From Oscheius tipulae (lineage: Eukaryota > Nematoda > Chromadorea > Rhabditida > Rhabditidae): DNA of 64,000 nt. The notes under the pieces were generated by a model, which was given only the letters and a program-made list of their open reading frames with translations, made no database searches and had not been told where the DNA came from. The position numbers and the translations under genes are program-made. Numbering within the stretch: position 1 is the first letter of the stretch; each line of letters begins with the position of its first letter. Positions 12,899 through 24,500 of this stretch are shown here, one piece after another. The stretch spans positions 1,178,001 to 1,242,000 of the forward strand of contig JASJZH010000004.1 of the NCBI GenBank assembly GCA_037178975.1, given 5' to 3'.

Positions 12899-13849
12899 AT
12901 CTGGATTGTTATTTGCAGAATTAGTTTTTTTTAAATGAAGAAACTAGAAAGCAGTACTACGTCAAGCATTTTTGAATTCCTATCACCTCGCGGTGAAATA
13001 TAAATAGGAAAGAATCGAGAAATGAATAGGAAATGTTCAAAGCTGAAACATCTATTTTTCGTGCCATTTCGTTGGGGTGCTCAAATATAAGTATAAGTTG
13101 AAAAGTTGCTGTGCTCTTCCCGAAAGTTTTTAGTTTCAACACTGAGATTTAGCTAGAACTGAGACTGATAACGTGCTCCCAAATTTTCAAGCTATAACTA
13201 GTTCTCTGTTGCCTCTTCAATACAATTGTTTCGTAGTTACGGAACATTTTTGGTTGCACTATATATCCCAGTTTGATACTAACTTTTGCTGGTTGTTCAT
13301 TCCCACGGAATCGGATTGATGATTTTTTTGTTTCAACCTTGTAGATAACCATTTTTCATGATCATTTCTACTTTCATTTCTCCTTCATCTTCATATCCAA
13401 AAAGTAAACTGAAGTATCCAAAGATCCCCAAAGGAGGCCCAGTTCCTTGTGCCACCTCTTTCTCTCTCTCTCTCTCCCGAACCCGACAGCTGACCCCGCT
13501 GTCCCTCTTCTCATCCAGACAAACACGTGTTTTTATGTCTCTGTCTTGACGGACGTGAGCATCACATGGACTCTCTGACTGACAGAAATAGCCCTCCTTC
13601 CGGCTCACAGAGCCTTTTGGAGCCTCAAAATAGGTCAGGGGAGGAGGAACACCGGAAAACAAGGTGTCGAGTAGCGCCGCAACACGAAAATAGGACACGC
13701 TGTCACACGCACTTTTTCCCCACAAGTTTGTTGTCTTCTGGGATACATAGTGAGGAAAATAGACGGATTGGATTACAGGGTGTAATATGAGAGGGTGGGA
13801 TAACTTACAAGAAGAATTGTGATCTTCGGAATGGAGAAAGATCGGAAAA

Positions 13850-13913
13850 TGTTTCAGAGATAGTTGATAGAGAATTGGGATACGCGGTGTACTGATGAGT
13901 CAGATGAGATGGT
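13850..13913 (+). ncRNA. candidate 21U-RNA locus
   Basis: Core TGTTTCA at 13850-13856. TACT ends at 13893, 37 nt after the core, giving a predicted 21U start there. The flanks resemble the locus at 14091. Confidence 0.45.
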
Positions 13914-13973
13914 GGTACTAGAATATACAAAAGAGTACTATGGGTTCTTCGGAAATTAGAGTCACTTTAGAAA

Positions 13974-14036
13974 TGTTTCAATTGTGACAGAGTGGAAAGC
14001 GTTATATTTTGCTGCTCCTTCTTCACACCGCATCGA
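13974..14036 (+). ncRNA. candidate 21U-RNA locus
   Basis: Core TGTTTCA at 13974-13980; TGCT ends 36 nt downstream at 14016. Confidence 0.4.
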
Positions 14037-14090
14037 AAAATGAAGCACACGAGGAAACTGGTCTTTTAGAATTGGTAAAAGTTTCCGAAA

Positions 14091-14154
14091 TGTTTCAGAG
14101 ATAGATGATAACGAGTGGAAAATAGACTGATATTCCCATTCTACATATTCCCAA
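14091..14154 (+). ncRNA. candidate 21U-RNA locus
   Basis: Core TGTTTCA at 14091-14097; TATT ends 37 nt downstream at 14134. The context TTTCAGAGATAG is shared with the locus at 13850, suggesting local duplication. Confidence 0.45.
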
Positions 14155-14443
14155 AATTATTCGTAACAAGGAATCTTCAAAAGAAACTTTGAGCTCTTCA
14201 GAAAATGAAAAACTGCAAATGTTACAAAAAAAACTACAAAAATACTACAAATGTAGTAGAACAAGGAGTAGATTTGCTGACCTAGGGATGTCTGTCTTCT
14301 AGAAGTATAAAAATGGCAAAATTTACTTGAAGGATACTTTTCAAATACTAAAAAAAAGTTCAAGTTCCAAGTACTGTATAAACATGATGTCATTTTCAGT
14401 TATTTGATCAATACTTGTTGCAAACTGCCGAACGGGTTGATAA

Positions 14444-14507
14444 TGTTTCACGCTGTAGATTTACTTTTATTTGAAAAATCAGTCACTTACTGTAGCCTTG
14501 TACATTT
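14444..14507 (+). ncRNA. candidate 21U-RNA locus
   Basis: Core TGTTTCA at 14444-14450; CACT ends 37 nt downstream at 14487. Confidence 0.45.
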
Positions 14508-14733
14508 CGTTACTGCATATGATCGGCTATCAGTCATCACCCGAGCAACTGGAAATATTATGACTGCAAAGAATAACAGCCGATCCGTCATCTTTCTGCA
14601 GAAACAATCCGTCAAAGAGTGAAAGATGTCAGGATGAACACTTGGAAAAGATAATGTTTTGCTATCAGTGAGTCTTTTGAGAAACTTTTGTTGAGAGAGT
14701 ATCCTGTTCATTTGGCTATTGCAGAATATTTTG

Positions 14734-14797
14734 TGTTTCACTGAAAATATGGACTGGAAGAGCTTGCTCGAGATAATTAAGTGTAGAAATCGGTTTT
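14734..14797 (+). ncRNA. candidate 21U-RNA locus
   Basis: Core TGTTTCA at 14734-14740; TAAT ends 37 nt downstream at 14777. Confidence 0.45.
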
Positions 14798-14832
14798 CAA
14801 TTGTTTTACAGAACTGGAAGAACGGAATTTCA

Positions 14833-14895
14833 TGTTTCACAACCTCTCTAACATAACTTTGTCAGTAGAAGTGCTAGCGTCTCGCCTCTCTCTCT
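14833..14895 (+). ncRNA. candidate 21U-RNA locus
   Basis: Core TGTTTCA at 14833-14839; TGCT ends 36 nt downstream at 14875. Confidence 0.4.
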
Positions 14896-17035
14896 CTCAA
14901 AGGAATCAATTTTTCACAAATGACTTTGTGGATTAGAGTTTTCTGTCTAAAAGTGCTTAAGAAGTGGATCCAATTCCTGATTTACTATTACCCAAAGATC
15001 AGAGAAAAGACTTTGTTACGTATAGAGACAGACTGAGTTTTCGAACTTTTTTTGCTTCACCCTTCTATTACTCTCACAACTTGTAGGGCTCGCTTGTATG
15101 TTATAGTTGGAATAAAGATCACCTGGAAAAGCCTTCCCATATTGTCATGTTCCTCAACAGCCCTGCCTCACTCAACCCCGACAAATTTTCGACGACAAAT
15201 AGCCCGTTTGATTGGCAGATAAATGCCTGTTTTCCATCAGTCCGGGAGATCAACACCTCTAAACGTGTTCCTCCTATTTACGTGTCTCTGTGAGCTGGAA
15301 ATAAAGCTACGTGTGACCCGTCTGCTGCACACCTGGTGACGTAGAAGCCCCCAGGTAATTTCAGCAATAGGGTCAGATGGAAAGGCGAAGAATAACAAAC
15401 ACATCAAGGGGTGGTTTGGAAGATGGAGGGCAAAGGACAGGAGATCAGGGTCTGGTAAGCGAGATCAGTTTTGGGGGGTTCTTGGCAGTAAAATATGAAT
15501 TTTCCAGATTTAGTAAAGTTGTTGTTTTGAGCGCAATACAAGTTGGAATATGAGAAAGAAAAATTTTGCTCAACGATAACTTCATGTTTCATGTTTTGAC
15601 ACGTTTTTCCGTGAAAGATCATGAGCTGAAAGTATTTCCAGACTTTTCAAAGCTTGATTGTTTGACTGACTAGTAAAATAGCTGTCTTGCACATAACCTT
15701 TTGATCGATTGAGAGAGAGCTATTTCGAAAAATATATGGCTTCAGACAAAGTCCTTATTCTCAGGCCTTTCCCCAGGTAGTACCAGTAGACGAAACCTCG
15801 TAACAGGTCAGTAGAGCATCTAATTCGGAGCTGCATAGTTTTGCCTCTTGACCGCCCCTTCCTATCAAAACTGGTTCTTGTAGGATAACTTTAGATAAAG
15901 GACGAAAAATAGAAAGCTCCATTGGAATGAAGAGAGACAATATGGACAGAACGTTCCAGAGTTAGACTCTTTTTATATCCAGCGTATATTCTACTTTGAA
16001 AAGCCCAGCTAAAAAGCTTGAAAATCTACAATCTCTGTATAAAAAAAACTTATGAAACATAGAGCAATCTCTTACTAGGAGCAGTAGTTGCCTACGTATA
16101 AACAGCACTGGAAGATTGCCTAAATAGAAACAGTGAAACAGTTGTGCTAGTTTGGAGCATTCTTCCTGTTAAGGCAAAATTCAATTACGGTAAAACGCAA
16201 AGTCTATTTTGATATGTTGTCACCGATGAAAGTTTCTAGTAACGTTGACATTTCACTGGCAGTTTTTGGTTTCACTGTTCCTGTATAATGCCAGCTGCGA
16301 AAAGACTATATTCAATACATCTTGCTGGTATCCAACTTTTTGTTTTGGCTTCAACTGCTATTTAGTTCGGTCTGTACAGCCTACACAATGCTTGATAGCG
16401 ATGGGAGGAGAAAAGAATGAATCTCTACCGTGTAACAGAATCGCGCGTATTGTTTGTAAAAAGAAAAAAGGACGTAATTTGAACTGCACTGGTTTGACTG
16501 CGTATCGAGGATCTGTATAGGTAGGTTGGTGCGCAGCCGAAACCTTCCAGGTGTTCCTTTTTGAAACACGCTCTCTTTCTGAGTAGACAGAACTAACGTC
16601 ATACTTGTCCCTATGTCTCTCTTTCGCTGTCTTTGTCTCTTCGTCTCCCTGTCTGTCGTACCTTTTTGGTTTTTCAAAGAGCCTCGAACCGGAACATGTC
16701 TTCTCTGATTCCAGTCGAGATGAACCTCGTAAGATCGCACAGCTGACCACCCTGAGTATCACACACTTCCTCGATCAGACACAATCCATCACGATTTAGC
16801 TGTGTCTTACTGCGCCTTTTCATGTCAAAGAAATTCAGGAAGTTCCTTGATCTCCGAGGGTTATTTTGAGGACAATAGAGATCATGGACTGATTTTCCGA
16901 ATGAGTCAGAGAACGGAAAAAGAACTGGGAGTAGAGTTACAGAGAACGAAAACAGGCAGAGAGAAAAGAAGACGAAGACCAGAGTTTGTTTAATAGAAAC
17001 AGCGAGAACACAAAATTGGAAGTTAGAAAGTATTG

Positions 17036-17097
17036 TGTTTCAGCATCTTCCCAAGTAACGTGAATTTTTGTTTTGATAATACGTGATGTATAGGCGC
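17036..17097 (+). ncRNA. candidate 21U-RNA locus
   Basis: Core TGTTTCA at 17036-17042; TGAT and TAAT end 35 and 38 nt downstream. Confidence 0.4.
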
Positions 17098-17425
17098 CAC
17101 TCCAGTTAGTCGGTTTTCACATAGGAACACACCAAAAAGAACTTAAGAAACAGCAGCAGGTCCCTAACAGGGTGAGAGTGACCAACAACACGTTAGTGAG
17201 GAGGTAAGGTCGGGAAGATCGAAATTTGGGTTTCAAAAAGAACAAAAATAGTTCAGACACATTGGATGCTTTTCAAGGGGGGTATACCTCAAAATCTGAC
17301 CAAAAGATAGCAGAACTATTATACAAGAGGCAAGAGTGGGTTTGGTAAACAGTTGTACAAACGTTTGATAGCCGGCTCTCTTGCCCCTATCCCAGATTTC
17401 AGGATCTTTAGCCTGTTTTTTTTTA

Positions 17426-17487
17426 TGTTTCAAAGTTCTCCTAAATGACTATGAATTACAAAGTGTTGTTCTTGTCGCTCCTTCCAT
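17426..17487 (+). ncRNA. candidate 21U-RNA locus
   Basis: Core TGTTTCA at 17426-17432; TGTT occurs ending at both 35 and 38 nt downstream. The sequence just upstream is partly repeated before another motif at 17612. Confidence 0.4.
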
Positions 17488-18918
17488 TCCTAAAATACAA
17501 TTTTCAGTCATCTCTTGCACTAGCAGCATACCCAGCAAAAAAATGGCTGGAAAAGTATTCCCTCTAATAGTCTACAAGAATGGGTTTAGTAAACAGCTCT
17601 ACAAAACTGTATGTTTCAAAGTTATTATAATCGGCCGGGGTATACCACGGAAGCTAGTATGCCTTTTTTTCAATAGTGGTCAAGATGGGCAGATGGTACA
17701 AAAAAAAGTTTTGTGTCTTGAGCATTTTTTTTGCATGTCGCGTTCTCACCAGGCATGTGCGCGCGGACAGGCTGAGCTCAGTCCTCTGGTCCGAAGTTCA
17801 GCACACCTAAAATTGTACTTTTTAGTCAGAACGAGTCTCATAGGCCGAAAGTCGGCCAAAGTGTGAAGGTTTTATAATATGAAGGTCTTATAATGTCTTC
17901 TTGAAACAAACCCCAATGCTCGAACTTGAAAACATAATTACTGCTGTCGATATTGCTGTACTATTGCGGTCAGCTAGACTGAAGTTTTTATTCCATCCCC
18001 CTGAAACATTTGTGCATTTCCTTCCAGACTGATCATTCTCTGCGCGCTCACCCTCACGCCTATTTATTTCTCAAATCACCTCGTGCCTGATATGTCAATC
18101 ATTCTCGTGCCTTCGCCTCGGAAAAAAGCTGATAAATTGGGTGTCAACACATGAGGAGGTCCCAGAGAGGGGTGGAAAAGGTCGAAACAGCTGTTTCTCC
18201 GTCTTGGGGCGGGGATCAACAGGGTTCAGAGGAGACAGAGATAAAAGGGCTTAGCTGACCGGGAACGGAACAGATTTCAGGCTCCTTGGGAGCCTTTGTT
18301 TCTCATACAAGACCCTACATCAATCCTTTTTAAGCTCATTCCCTTTCCATTGTAGTCTCGTATTTCAGTATCATGGTCTATGACTATGAGAGCCACTCTC
18401 GAAACCTCCTTTCAATCAAAACTTGGCGGATACAGTATCTTGAACAGTAGAATACTTTCATATTTTAATGTTTTGGTATATCGTTGTCAAAAAGTTGTTA
18501 CCTGATTTCTTTGAGTTCCTGATGAAACAAACAGTAAACTTAGAAGTAGGAAATCCAAGCCGGTTCTTACTAGCCAAATTGACAAAGGAGAAAGATGTAT
18601 CTACAGTAATCCTTTTCTGACCTCTAGCTCCTCTCACTCTATACTTTGTAGAAATGAACATGGTCCAGTGTCAAAAATGATTTCAAAGTAAAGCTGCGCC
18701 TGATATGCAGTAAAACTGTGCTTGATTTGGTCATGTTTTAACAGATCCCTTAGTCGAAACTGAGAATTGCCTATATGGAACGCATGCGAAGAGATAAGCG
18801 AGGCCGATGAACTTTTTTTGCTTTACCATAGTCCTGAAGTAAAAAAGCTTTTACGATTTGAAAAATGTCACATGGTTCTATCGACTGTTAGTAGCCTCTG
18901 GCTAACAAGAGAGTTCCA

Positions 18919-18983
18919 TGTTTCAATCACACTACTTATGAAGCTTTTCTATTGGCACACACTACGTGCTTGTGAAATCTAAC
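18919..18983 (+). ncRNA. candidate 21U-RNA locus
   Basis: Core TGTTTCA at 18919-18925; CACT ends 38 nt downstream at 18963, just ahead of the eIF5A-like gene. Confidence 0.4.
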
Positions 18984-19022
18984 AAATTTCAGAAAAACAA
19001 ACCACCAAAAGCGCTAAATAAT

Positions 19023-21060
19023 ATGGCTCTCGTACACGACGGATTGATTCAAGATGGCCCGACCCTCTGCAAGCCGAATCTTGGACGCCGTGACTCTCAG
19101 AAGTTCTACGAAGAAACTGCTCCGACCAGTCCCGTCACCAAGGTCAAGGAGTTCCAGTTTGCTGTGATCAATGGTCGTCCCTGCAGGGTAAGTGATTTTT
19201 TTGGTTCAATACTACAAAAATCCAACAAAGTAGAATAAGTCTAGAAGCTGAAAGATTTTTGTCACTGAATCGGAAAACTATACTTGTTTGACTCTCGGTG
19301 GCATAAATTTAGTGAGCTTTAGTACATATACCTAACTATTGAAATATTTTTATGCAAATACATGCGCAGTTACGAGCATATTTTTTTCGTCGCCTTCCGG
19401 TTGACTGACAAGACTACCCCATAAATTTGACTAAAAAAACAAAGTGAAACATTTCAAGTCTCTAAATGTTTTGGAATGAGAATAGCCTATTTATGCGCGA
19501 AAAATGGACGAGGTTCCAACTTTTGCTTTGAAAAAACTGTTGTTTTGATATAAATTCATCTTCCATATCGCTGCACAGAAAAATATACCTAATTTACAAG
19601 AAAAGTGAAAAGTTTCACTACGGAAGATTGGAGAGTCAAATATCTTCTTTCGAGTAACATTTTTGTTTCCACAGCATTCCAGCCCTATCACTAACTGTTT
19701 ACGTGAAAATATATGGTCTCAGCATGAAACAGGGAACATGTTCAAATTTTCGTTGGAAGTTATGAGCTCTTAGGAATCGCTGTACAGAAAACAGCAAAAA
19801 AAGCTCAAATATGAAGACTAGAAAACGAAATGAGATCAATTGAAGGGGGGTTCAATTGTGATGTTTCCGAATACCCTTTTTTTCTTTTCAAACCCTCTTC
19901 GTATCGACAATTACTGACTGTTGTCATAAAACTATATGGTCGCAGTATGAAACATAGAACATTTTCCCCACTTTCGAATGGACGAGCTACTAGAAACCGT
20001 TGTACAAAAAATAACAAAAAATTCAGGTGATTGAGAAGAACAAACTCGGCAGTGAAAAGTGGCAGATCACAGCCAGAGATCTGTTCCTCTGGGAAAGAAT
20101 CGACGAAGTTCTCAACACGGAAGACATTGTCCCAGACCCCTTGCTCGTCAAGGAAGACTACATTGTGAGTATTTTGTATTCCGGACGAAAAAATCCCTAA
20201 CCCATGCCCAGTTGTGACGGTATCTAGAATCGGTAAAACAACAAGCTTTCAAAAAGTTAGTACCAAGTTTTGGATAATCGAGCATCAAATTCTTCTACGT
20301 CGCAATTTTCGAGCTTGGGTGTGAAAAATATAGTTTGTCGAAACAAGCAAAGGAGGATTTCTGAAATAGGGGTCTTCGAACAATGGTTAGAAAGGAACAA
20401 GTTGCATCTGATACTGCTGGGCAAACATCTGATACTGTTGGGCATCTACCAAAAATACTGATCTTTCGAGGCTTGACGCGACGAACCGATGAAACACAAA
20501 CTTGTAAAGAAGAAAAATTGTTTTGGGGTGCAGTGTATCAGTTACAAAAATGAAACGTTACTTTTGAACCTCAACAAGTCTAGTAGGACTTCTGAAACAA
20601 AAAATATCCTATGCGACCATTCAACACCTCACTCTTTCAGCTCGGCGACATCACCGACGAGGAGTACGTGCTGATTGATCCTCGCGACTCTCATGTCCTA
20701 AAAATGCCCATCCCATGCCCGCTGATCGATCAGAATGTCAAGAGACTCAGAAAGAAGAGTCATGGAGGAGAAATCAGAGTGAGTTTTGCTTCTTACATAG
20801 AATACATATTTTACCTTTTTTTTCGTCTCGTTGCAATAATGATGTTTAAGATACCCTGAAAGCTGATCTGGCATTGAAACAAAAAACAACCTTAGAGAAA
20901 TACCGGAACTGGTAACCTTGTTTCATTTCATTCGAATTAGCGACAAAAACGTAAAGCCCGAAAGTTACCAAATGCCTTAAACAAAGAAAATTTACAGATC
21001 ACCGTCGGTCGCACTCCCATCGAGGAAGGAATCGTCGACTACCGCATCTCGAAGGATTAG
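19023..21060 (+). CDS. divergent eIF5A-like protein lacking the hypusine loop, 167 aa
   Basis: Four exons in phase: 19023-19187, 20027-20164, 20641-20778 and 20998-21060. A TTTCAG acceptor at 18994 just upstream suggests a spliced or trans-spliced leader. The protein aligns along its length with eIF5A: FAVINGRPCRVIEK matches the N-domain KGRPCKIVE, LLVKEDYILGDITDEEYVLI matches the KRNDYQLIGI region, and GGEIRITVGRTPIEEGIV matches the C-terminal EILITV...EEA. The loop that carries the modified lysine in canonical eIF5A (TSKTGKHGHAK) is here three residues shorter and reads NKLGSEKW (residues 60-67), with no clear equivalent of the hypusinated lysine. It is therefore probably not hypusinated in the usual way, and its role in translation is uncertain. 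An AATAAA signal lies at 21181-21186. Confidence 0.8.
19670..19731 (-). ncRNA. candidate 21U-RNA locus in intron 1 of the eIF5A-like gene
   Basis: Minus-strand core at 19731-19725. TAGT and TGAT end 35 and 38 nt downstream on that strand. It belongs to a duplicated unit with the locus at 19954-19893. Confidence 0.42.
19690..20010. repeat. tandem duplication carrying two Ruby motifs
   Basis: 19705-19795 (ATATGGTCTCAGCATGAAAC...) is repeated imperfectly about 230 bp later at 19932-20010 (ATATGGTCGCAGTATGAAAC...). Each copy carries one minus-strand Ruby motif. The duplication lies inside intron 1 of the eIF5A-like gene. Confidence 0.6.
19893..19954 (-). ncRNA. candidate 21U-RNA locus, duplicate
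   Basis: Minus-strand core at 19954-19948; CAGT and TAAT end 35 and 38 nt downstream. Paralogue of the locus at 19731-19670. Confidence 0.42.
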
Positions 21061-21597
21061 CCTGGCTTCTGATCCAGATATCTCTCTTATGTACATATGG
21101 AAAAGTGTGTTCCCTCTACCTATTCTACTCTCATCGCCTCGGTTGTACCCCCGTACCCTGTGTTTGTGTTCGTGTAAGACAATAAAGTTGAAACGATAGC
21201 TGTTTAGAGACTCGGATATGGATGAGAAGGAAAGAATAGACTGGAAGACAAGGATTGTAGACAAAAATATTTGGGAAAGTCAAAAGTGAAGAAAGCGGCT
21301 GCACGATCAATTACCTAGGTCGTTGAAACATAATTACTCACACACGTTAGACACACTTTTGGTAGCGGTTATCGGCAGTTATCTATTTATAAACCGATGG
21401 ACTTGGGACAATTTGCGTTGTCATTGCGTTGCCACTAGTCATCTCAATGGCTGTGAAATCAACAAATCAATGTACAACGACGTCAGAAAAGAGCTGTACT
21501 CGAAATCACTCTTCTCGACCGAGGCTTCGATTCTTCCACTTCACGTCGGCATGTTTGAGTCTCTGAAAGTAAATCATACGCATCTTTCTTAACTATC
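21061..21597. other. tail-to-tail intergenic region
   Basis: Separates the 3' ends of the plus-strand eIF5A-like gene and the minus-strand tandem kinase gene. It holds the eIF5A-like poly(A) signal and a minus-strand Ruby motif at 21324-21330. No coding exon seen. Confidence 0.5.
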
Positions 21598-24500
21598 TTA
21601 GACTTTGGGTTGAGGCTCTTGTCTGAATTCCTCTTGGCGATCTGCCGGTGTGGGAGGTTGTTCTTGTCCTTCAAAAAACTTGTATACATCTACCATAGTT
21701 GGCCGAGATTCCGGGTCAAACGCCATCATTCTATAAATAACTTCTTTTCAGAACAAATAGTAGCTACCTTTGAACATAAGCCCATATTGTAGGAGACACT
21801 GTCACTTTCATTGCCAGTCTTTCATCGAGTTCATCTCTAGGATTGCAGCGAAAAATCATGTTCCATATTGAGCGACCAAGACCGAAAACGTCGAGTTTTG
21901 GAGTGAAAGTATGCACATCTCCGTAAATGCATTCAGGAGCGCGATATCCAAGGGTTCCGCAGTCCGAGGTATTTTCACAATGAAGAACATCTGAGATAAT
22001 CGTCCCCATTTTTACGATTTCGAAACTGCTGATCTTCAAAAGTTGGCGGTATTCATCGAGTAACATGCTGAAATTGTTTTAAGGAATAAAAAGACGAGCT
22101 CACTTGGAGGGTTTCACATCACGATGGATTATTTCGCTAGTGTGGAGAAAGTCTAGTCCGCTTGCTGCATGGAGAATCCAGCGAATGATTGAAGATTCAC
22201 AATAACCCTCAGCGCTTGTAATCACTGAACGCTATGAAGGTAGCAAATGTTTCAGGTTACCCGAGTCCAAAGAACCACCTTTACAATATTCCATCAACAG
22301 ACCTTGAATTCGGTGCTCGTTGACTACATATCCGTAAAGAGATACAATGTGTGGATTGCATTGCGTCTGAATTGGCACGATTGACAGGAAAAGTTAGACT
22401 TTCACCGTCAAGAGAGTACGAATTTCATCCTTCATTTGCAAAAAAGCTGCATGCAGACCGTGAGAAGTAGTCAACTGTCCAACAAACAACTTAGCGGCTA
22501 CTGGTACTGGCAGCCCAGGCGCAGTCACAAGCTCCACGTTGGCTGCACTACCATAAGAAAGTAATTTGATTTTGGTAAGAGACGATATTTCATAACTTTT
22601 GAAGCGAATTTGCTGAAATTTGAATTGTGAAACAGTATTAAAAAATGCCTACGCTAGCACCTGACAGGACATTTCCCCATTCACTGCTGCAAATACGTTT
22701 CATCTGCTCCAAGGACGCACTCTTTGACGATGTCGTCAGTTGTTTAAAGAGAAACTACAATATCAAATTGAATCAGTCGTCAACAATAGTCACCTCGTGA
22801 AAATACATCTCGCGGGTGATTCTTTGACGAGTCAGAAGTTCTTTCAGCTTCGGAATGGACTCGAGAGTATCCACCAGTAGATTTATACACTGCTGCTGAT
22901 CTTGTCTCTGGTCAGTTTGAGTATGGAACTGTTCAAAATCGAAGGCGGATGACGAAACTTACCAGAAAAACTTTTACAAATGAAAGAAAGAATACATATG
23001 GATAAACACTAGTCCACTTTCTGATGGTTGCATGTTTCACTTGTTCTGGATCATAGAAATACTCCAAAAAAGCTTGTTCAGCTTGTAGGCGTTGCCGAAG
23101 ATTTTCCTCCAAACATTCGACTTGTTCAATAGTAAAGTACTTTTTCAAGACCTATAATCACGCAAAGATGGCTTCTCTACTTTTAAATGTTACATGGAAG
23201 TAGATTAGTAATGACCCGGAGTCCAAAGTACTGTTTGTCTCTTCACAGAACATTTTACAGGCTCTCTACAATAAAAGTTTCTGGTTTCGGCTCGACACAA
23301 CTCACTTCACTGTATGCAGGAAAACGATTCCTGATCTCTTCAACAAGTCTCAGGTGATCAGCTAGGGCGTAAAGCCGCTCTCCATGTAAGAATTTGATCT
23401 ACTAAATCGTGATTGAATCAAAGCCATTCAAACCTCTGAAGACTCCTCGAAGATCATTCCGTAAAAAGTATCTGTTTCAATCGTTGGTCTTGATTGTGGA
23501 TATCTATATAAATCAGCCAGATCTTGATCACTCAGGTTATAGAGTGGTTGTAAGTACGGAAGAAGATTGTTGGATGTTTGTTCTTAATAGTTTTTTATTG
23601 TCTGGCCTTAACATCTTACGCTCAACATTGTCGTTTGAACATAGTGTTATCAGCGACATATACGAGTTAAGTCCCTGCCTATTGTAATAATATAGATAGG
23701 GACCAATCATCTTAAATGCGTTCAAAAGGCATTCCAGCAACCAATGATCGCCGTATGACTTGTCTGCAACGTCGTTTGGTGGCAGTTCGACCGACACAGG
23801 TTGAGGAATTATTTTCTGAAAATTGTCGTAAACAAGCATCCCCACCATTCCTTGGCCATCCAGGCCTAGGGGGAGAGAATAACAGCTCCTTTGACTTACC
23901 GGGAAAAGATTGCACACAACGAGAGGCAGAGCTGGTACCAATCTCAACAAGTCTTTGAGGGCGAAAGTGCACTTTGCATCTTTGTATTCGCTCTAAAAAC
24001 GCTCTAAACAGGATTTTAATAGAAAACTTTCCTGCTTTATAAAACGCTCTAAAAACTCCCTAGTTGTATTGTAGACCAAGAAGTAATCCTTCGGCCCCAA
24101 CAAGTCGAAGTGTAGATATTCACCAATGTTCACTTTTTGCAAATAATCAGTCGATACGAGAAAATCTTTTAGCATAGATTTTACCCTTGTTTGTACTTGA
24201 AAACGACGGAGATTTTCTTTCTGAAAGATAAAGTCGCAAATTTCAAAATCCCTAACTGTTAACTTGTGAAGCAAGTATTGTTCGTTGTAAGTGAAGCTGA
24301 TGACATTTGTCGGAAGTGTTAGCAGTTTGTTAGTGTTCTCTGCATTTATAATGCCAAGACAAATTCCAGAGTATTGTCTGTAGAGGTCGCTCACAGCCAC
24401 TATCCATTTCTTTAAAATTATTCGGGTTCACTATAGGATCCAGTTTACCTTAAACAATGAAAAATATTCTGGTGATTCTTTGCAGATGAACATTTCATCC

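Larger units (their letters stand above)
12899..18990. other. gene-poor block dense in Ruby-type piRNA motifs
   Basis: Six kilobases without a convincing coding exon. By eye it holds about 22 TGTTTCA/TGAAACA motifs on both strands, some within local duplications (13850 with 14091; 17346 with 17581). CT/TC-rich simple sequence occurs at 13460-13480 and 16600-16650. A possible TATA-like element (GATAAAAGG) near 18239 may belong to the leader of the eIF5A-like gene. I interpret the block as piRNA cluster sequence. Confidence 0.6.

Noticed and set aside
13333-13790. Overlapping open frames on both strands
   Set aside because: Low-complexity CT-rich sequence with no domain, splice partners or start context.
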